DNA from: Burkholderia sp. 9120
GTDB taxonomy: Bacteria > Pseudomonadota > Gammaproteobacteria > Burkholderiales > Burkholderiaceae
Length of the DNA: 64,000 nucleotides
Assembly (NCBI RefSeq): GCF_000745015.1
Contig: NZ_JQNA01000001.1
Location: forward strand, 124,001 to 188,000
Reading direction: 5' to 3'
In this document: piece after piece, positions 36,655 to 44,899 of the stretch
Numbering within the stretch: the first letter of the stretch is position 1
Layout of the letters: the number at the start of each line of letters is the position of its first letter
Notes under the pieces: generated by a model
Told to the model about the DNA's origin: nothing
Databases searched by the model: none
Seen by the model: the letters and a program-made list of their open reading frames with translations, nothing else
Translations under genes and position numbers: made by a program

Positions 36655-37842
36655 ATGAAAAAATTTCTCGCAGGCGCCTTCGCTTCCTTGCTGTTCGTCT
36701 CGGCCGCAGCCTTCGCGGTGCCGACGGTTCAGCAGATCGAATCCGCCATGTCGCAGGGCAACTGGCAGCAGGCCGACGCCGGCCTGAGCGAAGTGCTGCA
36801 GGCGCATCCGAACAATGCCCGCGCGCGCTATCTGTACAGCCAGGTGCTGGATCGCGAAGGCCGTTATGCCGACGCGCTCGCCCAGGTGCAACAGGCCAAA
36901 ACGCTCGACCCGCAAATCCGCTTCACCGACCCGACCCGTTTCGCGCAGACCGAAGCGCGCATCCGTAAAGACGCGGAACGTGCGGGCGGCAACTCGGGCA
37001 ACACGACCGCACCGAATCCGTTCGCGCAACAGAACACGCCGGCCGTGCAGCAGCAGTCGGCGATGGTGTCGCAAGCGCCGCAACGGCATGGTCCGGGCAT
37101 GGGCATGTGGATCGGCATCATTCTGCTGATCGGCGCGATCGCGCTGGTGTTGCGCTGGACGCTGCGTCGCGCGCGCTCGCAGGACGATACGCGCGCCGAC
37201 GACGATCGTCGCGTGCAGTTGAAGCGCGCGACCGAGATGCTCAACGCCGTGCGTTCGCTCAAGCTCGACGTGAAACTCTCCACCGTGCAAGGTCACGAGG
37301 CGCTGGAGAAAGAAGTCGAAGCGACCGAAGACCAGCTGCGCGGCCTCGTCGAAACGCTGTCGAGCAGCAAGAACCCGGTGCCGCCGTATCAGCTCGACGA
37401 ACTCGAACAACGCATCGGCAGCCTGCGCGCACGCGCCGACGGCCGGCCCGATCCGTATGCGGCGCCGGCGGCCGCCACGCAACAATCGCCGTATGCGCAG
37501 GAAGCCGACCGCTTCGGCAATCCGCCGCAAGCGCCCTATCCGCAGCAAGGCCCGTATCAACAGCAGCCGCAGGTCATCGTGCAGCAAGGCGGCGGCGGCT
37601 TCGGCGGTGGCATGGGCGGTCTGCTGACCGGCGTGCTGCTCGGCGAAGCGCTGAACTCCGGGCGTGAGCGGGTGGTCGAGCGCGACGTGATCGTCGACGA
37701 CGAAACACGCCGCCGCGGCAACGACGGCGGCAACGGCGGCGGCCTCGACTTCGGTCAGGGCTCGAACGACTGGAACGATAACAGCGGCGGTGGCGTCGAT
37801 ATGGGCAGCAACGACGACTCCGGCGGCTGGAACGATACCTGA
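36655..37842 (+). CDS. TPR-containing membrane protein linked to pspA
   Basis: A 395-residue protein. It has a signal peptide (residues 1-21, ending AFA), a tetratricopeptide segment (about 25-85; QQIESAMSQGNWQQADAGLSEVLQAHPNNARARYLYSQVLDREGRYADALAQVQQA), a Gln/Asn linker, one TM helix (about 145-163), a coiled-coil region (about 185-260), then Pro/Gln- and Gly/Asp/Asn-rich low complexity with GGGGFGGGMGGLLTG. The topology suggests a periplasmic TPR and a cytoplasmic coiled coil. Proximity to pspA and a shared terminator suggest a role in envelope stress. No exact family is recognised. Confidence 0.75.
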   Translation: MKKFLAGAFASLLFVSAAAFAVPTVQQIESAMSQGNWQQADAGLSEVLQAHPNNARARYLYSQVLDREGRYADALAQVQQAKTLDPQIRFTDPTRFAQTEARIRKDAERAGGNSGNTTAPNPFAQQNTPAVQQQSAMVSQAPQRHGPGMGMWIGIILLIGAIALVLRWTLRRARSQDDTRADDDRRVQLKRATEMLNAVRSLKLDVKLSTVQGHEALEKEVEATEDQLRGLVETLSSSKNPVPPYQLDELEQRIGSLRARADGRPDPYAAPAAATQQSPYAQEADRFGNPPQAPYPQQGPYQQQPQVIVQQGGGGFGGGMGGLLTGVLLGEALNSGRERVVERDVIVDDETRRRGNDGGNGGGLDFGQGSNDWNDNSGGGVDMGSNDDSGGWNDT

Positions 37843-37876
37843 GCGGCGTAGCCAGTCGGCAAGCTGAAACAAGAAC

Positions 37877-37907
37877 GGGCTCCTTCTTTTGAGGGAGCCC
37901 ATTTTTT
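37877..37907 (+). terminator. Rho-independent terminator of the pspA-TPR unit
   Basis: Arms GGGCTCC (37877-37883) and GGAGCCC (37894-37900), loop of 10 nt, followed by ATTTTTT. Confidence 0.9.
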
Positions 37908-37934
37908 ATGCCGGTTTTATTCAGCTAGCGGATT

Positions 37935-38630
37935 TCACACGCGCACTGAAGCTAAAGCCGAAGCCCTGCCTGATTCATGCTGCGCAAGCAACATCGACCC
38001 AGCAAACAGCCTGACGATGAAACGCTCCGCGTACGCAACCAGCGCATCGCGACGCGCCGCATCCGCGCCGATATATTCCGCCGACAGATGAAACAGTTGC
38101 AGCACGATCTGCGTGCAGACTTCGTCGACGGTGTCGCGCCCGAGCGTGGGCATCAGTTCCAGTTGCACGACGTCGTCGGCCATTTCCGCCGATACCTCGT
38201 GGAGGTTCGCGCGCACCGCCTCGCGCAACGCCGGCGACGTGCCGTGATACTCGGCCAGCGCGCTCAGAAAGGCCTCGCGGTTCTCCAGTGCGAATTCGAA
38301 GAACGCCACGCACGCGCGACGCGGCACGCTATGCGGCTCGTCGTGCGCGGCGAGCCAGCGCTCGCGCCGCAGCATCGGCCGCAAGCGTCGGCTCACCGAT
38401 TCGACCGCCTCGCGCGCGAGGTCGTCGAGCGTGTCGAAATGACGGTAGAACGTGTTCGGATTCAGCCCCGCCTCGCGCGCCAGTTCGCGCAAACCCAGGC
38501 TCGCGAAGCTGCGGCCGCCCGCGGTGAGCCGCAATGCGGCTTCAATCAGCTTGCGCTTGCCGGCCGGCAATTCCTGCGCGGCCGCGAGATCGGGGTCGGC
38601 GGCGTTCGCCGCTTCGGGGACGGGGTTCAT
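37935..38630 (-). CDS. TetR-family regulator (FabR-like)
   Basis: A 231-residue TetR regulator with HTH KRKLIEAALRLTAGGRSFASLGLRELAREAGLNPNTFYRHFDTLDDLAREAV. The NPNTFYRHF recognition helix resembles FabR-type regulators of lipid metabolism. It is divergent from the flavin monooxygenase-hydrolase pair and very probably controls it via the inverted repeat at 38704-38735. Confidence 0.85.
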   Translation of the reverse strand: MNPVPEAANAADPDLAAAQELPAGKRKLIEAALRLTAGGRSFASLGLRELAREAGLNPNTFYRHFDTLDDLAREAVESVSRRLRPMLRRERWLAAHDEPHSVPRRACVAFFEFALENREAFLSALAEYHGTSPALREAVRANLHEVSAEMADDVVQLELMPTLGRDTVDEVCTQIVLQLFHLSAEYIGADAARRDALVAYAERFIVRLFAGSMLLAQHESGRASALASVRV

Positions 38631-38703
38631 AAGCGTTCAACCACTGCGCGCCATGCGCGTTTAATAGCAGCACTCTAAACGATCTTGACGCCAAGTGTAC
38701 AGT

Positions 38704-38735
38704 TGTCTACTCTGCGCGTTATACCGGAGTAGACA
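38704..38735. promoter_or_regulatory. Candidate TetR operator before the monooxygenase gene
   Basis: Inverted repeat with 9-bp arms TGTCTACTC (38704-38712) and GAGTAGACA (38727-38735). A further GTAGAC half-site follows at 38738-38743, and a GTGTACA-like half-site precedes. It lies 26 bp upstream of the monooxygenase ATG, so occupancy would block its promoter. Confidence 0.65.
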
Positions 38736-38760
38736 TGTGTAGACTCCCGAACTTCGTTCC

Positions 38761-40266
38761 ATGCCGGAGATCACCGTGACGCCCGCCTCTTCCACTCCCT
38801 CCGCCGCGCCGCGCATTGCTATCGTCGGCAGCGGCTTTGCCGGCATCGGCATGGCGATCCGTCTGCTGCAAATGGGGATTACGTCGTTCACCGTGTACGA
38901 AGCGGCCGCCGACATAGGCGGTACGTGGCGTGACAACACCTATCCCGGCGCGGCGTGCGATGTGCCGTCGCATCTCTATTCGTTTTCGTTCGAGCCGAAC
39001 CCGGCCTGGTCGCGCGCGTTCGGCGGCCAGGCGGAAATTCTCGACTATCTGAAGCATTGCGCGCGCAAGTACGGCGTGGATCGCTACGTGCGTTGCAACG
39101 CGCCCGTGGCCGCCGCCCGCTTCGATGCAACGCGCCAGGTGTGGCACGTCGAGATCGACGCGCACGGCGCGCGTGAAACCATCGAAGCGGATGTGGTGAT
39201 CGCCGCGAGCGGCCCGCTTTCGCGTCCGGCGATGCCGCGGATCGCCGGGCTCGAGCAGTTCGAAGGCAAGCTGTTTCATTCGGCGCGCTGGGACCACGCG
39301 TATCCGCTCGAAGGCAAACGCGTCGCCGTGATCGGCACCGGCGCGAGCGCGATCCAGTTCGTGCCGCGAATCCAGCCGCGCGTTGCGCAACTCGAACTCT
39401 TCCAGCGCACCGCGCCGTGGATCATGCCGAAACCGGACAAGCCGGTCGGCCCGCGCGCGCACTGGCTGTTCCGGCATCTGCCGTTCACGCAGCGATTCGT
39501 GCGCAGCGCGATTTACTGGCAACTCGAATCGCGCGCCATTGCGTTCGTGGTCAATCCGAAGCTGATGAAAATGCCGATGAAGTTCGGCCTCAGCTATCTC
39601 GAACGACGCGTGCCGGACCCGACGCTGCGCGCCAAACTCACGCCGAACTACCGGCTCGGCTGCAAGCGCGTGCTGCTGTCGAGCGATTACTACCCGGCGC
39701 TCGGCAAACCGAATGTCGACGTGGTCACGACCGGCATCCGCGAAGTCGTCGCCGACGGCATCGTGACCGAAGATGGTGTGCTGCATCGTGCCGACGCGAT
39801 CATCTGCGGCACGGGTTTCCAGGTCAACGACGTCGGCGCGCCGTTCGACGTGACCGGTCTCGATGGCGCGGATCTCGGCGCGATGTGGCTGCGCGACGGT
39901 CCGGAAGCGTACCTCGGCGTGAGCGTCGCGGACTTCCCGAACTTCTTCATGATCGTCGGCCCGAACACCGGGCTCGGTCATAACTCGATGATCTACATGA
40001 TCGAGTCGCAAGTGCAATACATCGCCGATTGTCTGCGCGAACTGCGCCGGCGCAAAGCACGCACGATGAATCTACGGTCCGACGTGCAACGCGATTTCAA
40101 TGCGCGCTTGCAGAAGGAGATGCAGCACTCGGTGTGGGTCAGCGGCTGTCATAGCTGGTATCAGACGAAAAGCGGCAAGGTGACCGCGCTGTGGCCGGGG
40201 TTCACGTTCAGCTTCCGCAAGCGTACCCGGCGCGTGCGGCCGGGCGAATATCGCTTCGCGCGGTGA
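38761..40266 (+). CDS. Flavin-containing (Baeyer-Villiger-type) monooxygenase
   Basis: A 501-residue class B flavoprotein monooxygenase with an N-terminal FAD-binding GxGxxG (VGSGFAG, residues 22-28) and a second dinucleotide motif for NADPH (IGTGASA, 191-197). Between them is a Baeyer-Villiger fingerprint-like FEGKLFHSARWD (167-178). It oxygenates ketones or related substrates with NADPH and O2. It is paired with an alpha/beta hydrolase gene about 100 bp downstream, suggesting a ketone-to-ester-to-hydrolysis route, and with the divergent TetR gene. Confidence 0.85.
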   Translation: MPEITVTPASSTPSAAPRIAIVGSGFAGIGMAIRLLQMGITSFTVYEAAADIGGTWRDNTYPGAACDVPSHLYSFSFEPNPAWSRAFGGQAEILDYLKHCARKYGVDRYVRCNAPVAAARFDATRQVWHVEIDAHGARETIEADVVIAASGPLSRPAMPRIAGLEQFEGKLFHSARWDHAYPLEGKRVAVIGTGASAIQFVPRIQPRVAQLELFQRTAPWIMPKPDKPVGPRAHWLFRHLPFTQRFVRSAIYWQLESRAIAFVVNPKLMKMPMKFGLSYLERRVPDPTLRAKLTPNYRLGCKRVLLSSDYYPALGKPNVDVVTTGIREVVADGIVTEDGVLHRADAIICGTGFQVNDVGAPFDVTGLDGADLGAMWLRDGPEAYLGVSVADFPNFFMIVGPNTGLGHNSMIYMIESQVQYIADCLRELRRRKARTMNLRSDVQRDFNARLQKEMQHSVWVSGCHSWYQTKSGKVTALWPGFTFSFRKRTRRVRPGEYRFAR

Positions 40267-40364
40267 GGCTGCGGGCGGCGGCGGCTTAACGCATTCGAAG
40301 CATTCGAAGCAAGCAAAGCATTCGAACCAGTGGGACTAGTCGAACAACAAGGGAGACAAGCATC

Positions 40365-41351
40365 ATGGCAAGCGTCGAATCCACCTCACCCGCCACCGCG
40401 CCGCTGCCGCCGCGCTCGCTCGCCGCGCGCCTCGGCTTGACCAGCGTGCCGCGCGATGAATTGCGCCGCCGCTACACGCAACCCGGCTCGCAGTTCGTCG
40501 AGATCATGGGCGCCGACGTGCACTACATCGACGAAGGCAGCGGCGACACGATCGTGATGATCCATGGTTTCGCGTCGTCGCTGCATACGTGGAACCGTGT
40601 CGCCGATGAACTCAAGCGCGGGCATCGGGTGATTCGTCTCGATCTGCCGCCGTTCGGCGTCACCGGCCCGCTGCGTTCCAGCAGCGGCGAAATCGAGACG
40701 ATGAACCTGCCGACTTATCGCCGCTTCATCGACACGTTCATGCAGGCGCTCGGCATTGCGCGCGCGACCTTGATCGGCAACTCGCTCGGCGGGCTGATTT
40801 CGTGGGACTACGCGGTGCGCCACCGCGACGCCGTCGAGCGTCTGGTGCTGATCGATTCCGCTGGCTTTCCGATGAAGCTGCCGATTTACATCGACCTGTT
40901 CAATCACGCGCTGGTGCGGCTGAGTTCGCCGTGGTGGCTGCCCGAAGCCATTGTCAAAAGCGCGGTGCGCAACGTGTACGGCGATCCGCGCAAGATCGAC
41001 GCGGTGACGATGCGGCGCTACGTCGATTTCTTTCACGCCGAGGGCGCGCGCACCGCGATCGGCAAGATGGTGCCGACACTCGACTTCAACGAGGTCGACA
41101 CGGAGGTGCTCAGAACGCTCGACGTGCCCACGCTGGTGCTGTGGGGCGCCAAGGACCGCTGGATTCCGCCCGCACACGCGAGCGAGTTCGCGAGCCGTAT
41201 TCCGGGCGCTAAATCGGTGATGTATCCGGGGCTCGGGCACATTCCGATGGAAGAGGCGCCCGGGCGCGTGATGACCGATTTGCGCGCGTTTCTCGGCACG
41301 CCTGGCGCAGGTGTTTCGATTGACGAAGACAGTCGTCGCGCGCCGGCCTGA
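40365..41351 (+). CDS. Alpha/beta hydrolase
   Basis: A 328-residue alpha/beta-fold hydrolase. It has an oxyanion segment HGFASSLHTW, nucleophile Ser140 in IGNSLGG, acid Asp264 in WGAKDRW and His292 in LGHIPMEEAP. The cap region spans about 165-240. It resembles 2-hydroxymuconate-semialdehyde hydrolase/haloalkane-type esterases. As the partner of the preceding Baeyer-Villiger-type monooxygenase it could hydrolyse the ester or lactone product. GGGAG lies about 11 nt before the ATG. Confidence 0.85.
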   Translation: MASVESTSPATAPLPPRSLAARLGLTSVPRDELRRRYTQPGSQFVEIMGADVHYIDEGSGDTIVMIHGFASSLHTWNRVADELKRGHRVIRLDLPPFGVTGPLRSSSGEIETMNLPTYRRFIDTFMQALGIARATLIGNSLGGLISWDYAVRHRDAVERLVLIDSAGFPMKLPIYIDLFNHALVRLSSPWWLPEAIVKSAVRNVYGDPRKIDAVTMRRYVDFFHAEGARTAIGKMVPTLDFNEVDTEVLRTLDVPTLVLWGAKDRWIPPAHASEFASRIPGAKSVMYPGLGHIPMEEAPGRVMTDLRAFLGTPGAGVSIDEDSRRAPA

Positions 41352-41667
41352 ACGTCATCCCGGTTCCACTCACCCGCCGCCGAGAAAACGCAACAGCCCC
41401 CACAAGAACTTGCAGAGCATCACGATCAGTTCCCACAGGTGATAGAGCTGTTGCCAGCCCGAAACGCGCGCGAAGGAGTCGATCATGATGGGCGAAGGCA
41501 AGATATTAGGGCTGCGGATGGCGGTTTGACCGCCCATCATAACGACTGCGGGATAGCCCGTATCAAGTCGCTTGAAAGTCTGCCGTAAACGCATCGAGGA
41601 GACGCTGCATACGCCATGGATGACAGCGCAACCCGAGCGCGCCACGCGCGCCATCGAGGAGACGTAA
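41352..41667. other. Interval with a possible minus-strand micro-membrane ORF
   Basis: A minus-strand frame ending at 41370 with starts at 41540 or 41486 encodes a 38-56-residue peptide whose end (WQQLYHLWELIVMLCKFLWGLLRFLGGG) is amphipathic/hydrophobic. There is no RBS support. A GGCGGT-ttg-ACCGCC hairpin is at about 41520-41535. The sequence CATCGAGGAGAC occurs twice (~41593 and ~41652), the second forming the RBS of the chemoreceptor gene. Confidence 0.35.
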
Positions 41668-43071
41668 ATGATGCGTTTCAAATTCCGCAGACGGACTCAG
41701 TCACAGGGTGTGGTCGGCGATATTGCGGCGCAAGCCGGCAAACTGGGCATTGAAATCTGCGACGTCTCGGGCCACGTCGAGGAAGTCGCCGCGCGCGTGC
41801 AACGCCAGGCGCAGGTCTGCCGCGCGCTGCGCGAATCGGCGGCGCAAACACTGGCGGGCAATCATCGCATTGCGACGGCCGCGCGGGAAATGCGCAATGT
41901 GTCGGCCGAAGCCGCGACGGGCGTGCAGGCGTCGCAGGAGACTTTGCAGGCCTCGCTCGCCGACATTCACGGACTGGTTGAAGGCGTGACGGTGATCGAG
42001 AGTCAGATCGGCGCGTTACGCAGCGCGTTGGCGCATGTGAGCCGGGTGTCGGAAGAGATTTCGCTGATCGCACGGCAGACGCATTTGCTAGCGTTGAACG
42101 CCGCGATCGAAGCGGCGCGTGCGGGCGAATCCGGCAAGAGTTTCGCGGTGGTGGCCGCCGAGGTGAAGAATTTGTCGGCGAAGACCGCGCAGGCTACCGG
42201 GCAGATCGAGACGACGCTCGCGCAACTCACGCAGCAGACCGAGCAACTGATTAGCGAGGGATCGGTGAATACCGCGCGGGCGCATCGGGTGCGTGAAGGC
42301 ACGCGCAAGATCGGCGACGTCGTGCATGCGACGGGCGACGCGATTGCGCAGTTGAACAACGAGGCGGGCGAGATTGCCGCGTTGACCGGCGAGATCGAAA
42401 CGCAGTGCGACGGGCTCGAGGCGCAGGTGCTGGAGATGGCGAGCGGCGTCGAGGATTCCAGCGAGAACTTTGCGCAGGCCAAGGACCGGTTGGGGAATCT
42501 GCTCGGGGTGTCGGAGACGTTGATCGAATTGACGGCCGCGACCGGCGTCGAGACGGCGGATACGCTTTTTATCGATGCGGTGCAGCGGGCCGCGGCGGCG
42601 GTGAGCAAGGTGTTCGAGGGCGCTGTCGCGCGAGGTGAAGTGTCGATTGAGGATCTGTTCGATCAGCGGTATGTGCCGGTTGCCGGGAGTAATCCTCCGC
42701 AGTTCGTTACCCGGTTTACTTCGTTTACCGATCGGGTGTTGCCGGCGATTCAGGAGCCTTTGCTCAAGCTCGATTCGCGGGTGGCGTTTTGTGCTGCAGT
42801 CGATTTGCGCGGGTATTTGCCTACGCATAATCTGAAGTTCTCTTTGGCGCAGCGGGAGGATGTTGTGTGGAATATGGCGAATTGCCGGAATCGACGGATG
42901 TTCGATGATCGGACCGGGATTGCTGCGGCTTCGCATACGAAGCGGTTTTTGTTGCAGACGTATCGGCGGGATATGGGGGGTGGGGAGTTTGTGTTGATGA
43001 AGGATGCGTCCGCGCCGGTTTTTGTGGGGGGGAGGCATTGGGGTGGGGTTCGGGTGGGGTATCGGGTTTGA
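41668..43071 (+). CDS. Soluble methyl-accepting chemotaxis-like protein
   Basis: A 467-residue protein without any transmembrane segment. A long coiled-coil region contains the MCP signalling hairpin, recognisable as EEISLIARQTHLLALNAAIEAARAGESGKSFAVVAAEVKNLSAKTAQATGQIE (about 130-180). The C-terminal ~160 residues (FIDAVQRAAAAVSKVFEGAVARGEVSIEDLFD... and FLLQTYRRDMGGGEFVLMKDASAPVFVGGRHWG) resemble the sensory C-terminal domain of TlpA-like cytoplasmic receptors. GAGGAG lies 7 nt before the ATG. Codon usage in the last ~400 bases shifts to G/T-ending codons and C becomes rare, the start of the skewed tract that leads into repeat copy A. Confidence 0.85.
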   Translation: MMRFKFRRRTQSQGVVGDIAAQAGKLGIEICDVSGHVEEVAARVQRQAQVCRALRESAAQTLAGNHRIATAAREMRNVSAEAATGVQASQETLQASLADIHGLVEGVTVIESQIGALRSALAHVSRVSEEISLIARQTHLLALNAAIEAARAGESGKSFAVVAAEVKNLSAKTAQATGQIETTLAQLTQQTEQLISEGSVNTARAHRVREGTRKIGDVVHATGDAIAQLNNEAGEIAALTGEIETQCDGLEAQVLEMASGVEDSSENFAQAKDRLGNLLGVSETLIELTAATGVETADTLFIDAVQRAAAAVSKVFEGAVARGEVSIEDLFDQRYVPVAGSNPPQFVTRFTSFTDRVLPAIQEPLLKLDSRVAFCAAVDLRGYLPTHNLKFSLAQREDVVWNMANCRNRRMFDDRTGIAAASHTKRFLLQTYRRDMGGGEFVLMKDASAPVFVGGRHWGGVRVGYRV

Positions 43072-43116
43072 ATTTTTTGGTTTTGGTGTGCTGTGCGGTT
43101 TTGGGTGTGCTCTTTT

Positions 43117-43328
43117 GGTGTTGGCCTTTCCTTGTGTTGGTAGTGGTCTATTAGCGATCCCCCTGTGCGGGGGGGCACTTACTTCTCTTTGCCGCGGCAA
43201 AGAGAAGTAAGCAAGAGAAAGCCGCTCACACCGCTAATTCTGAAGTGGGTTCCTCGCACAGCAACGGTAGTGGCTCATCTGGAATCCGTGCTCTCGCACA
43301 TTCCGCGCCGGTGACAAAGGCGTCATTC
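43117..43328 (+). repeat. ~200-bp flanking repeat, copy A
   Basis: Starts GGTGTTGGCCTTTCCTTG. It contains GTGGTCTATTAGCGATCCCC, the 34-bp hairpin 43178-43211, AAGCCGCTCACACCGC, CATCTGGAATCCGTGC and GTGACAAAGGCGTCAT. Copy B (43508-43716) is its inverted, diverged counterpart. Similarity to copy C continues to about 43352. The 43329-43507 spacer between A and B has no supported gene. Confidence 0.85.
43178..43211. terminator. Perfect 34-bp palindrome, hairpin in repeat copy A
   Basis: Arms CTTACTTCTCTTTGCCG (43178-43194) and CGGCAAAGAGAAGTAAG (43195-43211), with no true loop beyond the central GCCGCGGC. It may act as a bidirectional terminator downstream of the chemoreceptor gene. Confidence 0.6.
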
Positions 43329-43507
43329 TTCCGGCGGCGCTGCGCGCGCCGTCCCGGTCGTTCACAAAACCAGCAGTATTTTTCGGGCCATGCCGGTCCG
43401 TTGGCGTAGCGTCGCCGACGCGAGGCCGATGGCCTTCCCCACAAAAAAACGAAGCCCCTGGTTTCAGGCAAACCGTTCTGACGAGCGCATTGCGCGAGGC
43501 AGGATGT

Positions 43508-43716
43508 ATGACGGCTTTGTCACTGCCGCCGAGTGTGCGAGGGCACGGATTCCAGATGCACCACTACCGGTGGTAAACCACCAAACCCACTTATGAGCTG
43601 GCGGTGTGAGCCGCTTTCTTTTGCCTACTTTTCTTTGCGGCAGGCAAAGAAAAGTAGGTGCCCCCCGCACAGGGGGATCGCTAATAGACCACCGTGAATT
43701 CAAGGAAAGGCCAACA
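43508..43716 (-). repeat. ~200-bp flanking repeat, copy B (inverted)
   Basis: Reverse complement of copy A in order and content: GTGTTGGCC end at 43716, GGTCTATTAGCGATCCCC, the hairpin at 43624-43658, GCGGCTCACACCGC, CATCTGGAATCCGTGCCCTCGCACA, and GTGACAAAGCCGTCAT at its far end. It ends 122 bp before the isnA start. Confidence 0.85.
43624..43658. terminator. Hairpin in repeat copy B
   Basis: Arms CCTACTTTTCTTTGC (43624-43638) and GCAAAGAAAAGTAGG (43644-43658) with a 5-nt loop. It is diverged in sequence from the copy A hairpin but conserved in pairing, which suggests selection for RNA or DNA structure. Confidence 0.6.
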
Positions 43717-43837
43717 CAAAAAAAACCAACACCTCAAAAATTCCCCAAACACACCTTTCAACAAAACCCCCTTTATCCCCCACCCCGCAAAAAATAAACT
43801 CCCCTACACCAGCCCCCACCGAAGGTCGCAAAACCCC

Positions 43838-44899
43838 ATGCCCCACGACCCAACCCTCCAAATCTCCCTCTTAATCCTCGAAGAGATAACCCACATCCAC
43901 CGCCACCACCCAGGACAAAAACCCGCATCCGAAACACACAACGACAACGAAATACTCACCAGCACCCACCTCCCCAAAATCCAGTCCTTCGTCGAAGCCA
44001 ACAACCCCATCGAATTCGTACTACCCGCCTTCCCATCGAAATCCCCCAACCCCGCGAAAGTACTCGGCCGCCTCCCCGACATGGCGGAAAAGCTCTCGCT
44101 CTCCTTCCTCAATACGTTCTGTCAGCGCATTCAACGCCACCACCCGCCCGGCGCCAAAATAAAAATCTGCTCGGACGGCCGCGTCTTCGGCGATCTGATT
44201 CGAGTCGACGATCACGACATCAGCGCTTATCAGAAGACCTTGCAACACATCATCGCCGACTGCCGCGCAGACCATCTCACCCTCTTCAACCTGGAACACA
44301 TCAGTCCACACGCCACCAGCGCCACAAACTTCAATGAAATGCGCGAACGGCTAGTCGACGAATACGCCGACCCGATCGACACGATCAAACAGAAACTCAT
44401 CGACGATCCAGCGGGTACGCAGCTCTATCGCGCCATCACCCGCTTCCTGTTCGAAGACGGCCTGACGGCTCACTATCGCGGCTCCCGAACCGCTCTGCAG
44501 AAAGACGCCAAAACTCGCGCGCTCGGCGTGATTCAACGCAGTTGGGCATGGGGCGCGCTGCTCGGCGACCGGTTCCCGGACGCGATCCGTCTGTCGATCC
44601 ATCCGCAGCCGGCAGCCAGCCCAAAGATCGGCATCCACCTGATGCCGACGCACGACAACTGGCTAACGCCGTGGCACGGCGTCGCGGTCGAACGCAAAGG
44701 ACAGTTCACGCTGATGAAACGCCGCGACGCCGAGCGGCTAGGTGGCCGCATCGTGATGCACGATCAGCAACCGAGCCACTATCGGATCGATCCATCGCAT
44801 CCCGCCAATCGCTATCCTCCCGTGCCCACAAACAGCCGTCGCCATCCGGCATGGGCGCGCGCTAACGTCATCCTGACGGCCAAGCCGGAGGTTCAATGA
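43838..44899 (+). CDS. isnA: Isocyanide (isonitrile) synthase, PvcA/IsnA/Dit1 family
   Basis: A 353-residue protein with the complete signature series of isocyanide synthases: FVLPAFPSKSPNPAKVLGRLPDMAEKLSLSFL (60-91), PGAKIKICSDGRVFGDL (104-120), VDDHDISAYQ, AHYRGSRTALQKDAK (211-225), SWAWGALLGDRFPDAIRLSIHPQP (235-258), and WLTPWHGVAVERKGQFTLMKR (275-295). These enzymes convert an amino acid (Tyr or Trp in known cases) and ribulose-5-phosphate to the amino-acid isonitrile. ATG 43838 is chosen. The frame is open upstream into repeat B but is not protein-like there. The stop overlaps the isnB start by 4 bp. The first ~250 bases are almost free of G on the coding strand, unlike the rest of the gene. 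Confidence 0.92.
   Translation: MPHDPTLQISLLILEEITHIHRHHPGQKPASETHNDNEILTSTHLPKIQSFVEANNPIEFVLPAFPSKSPNPAKVLGRLPDMAEKLSLSFLNTFCQRIQRHHPPGAKIKICSDGRVFGDLIRVDDHDISAYQKTLQHIIADCRADHLTLFNLEHISPHATSATNFNEMRERLVDEYADPIDTIKQKLIDDPAGTQLYRAITRFLFEDGLTAHYRGSRTALQKDAKTRALGVIQRSWAWGALLGDRFPDAIRLSIHPQPAASPKIGIHLMPTHDNWLTPWHGVAVERKGQFTLMKRRDAERLGGRIVMHDQQPSHYRIDPSHPANRYPPVPTNSRRHPAWARANVILTAKPEVQ

Noticed and set aside
43117..43716. Insertion sequence or CRISPR array
   Set aside because: No transposase ORF, and the repeats are a single inverted pair of ~200 bp rather than regularly spaced short direct repeats.
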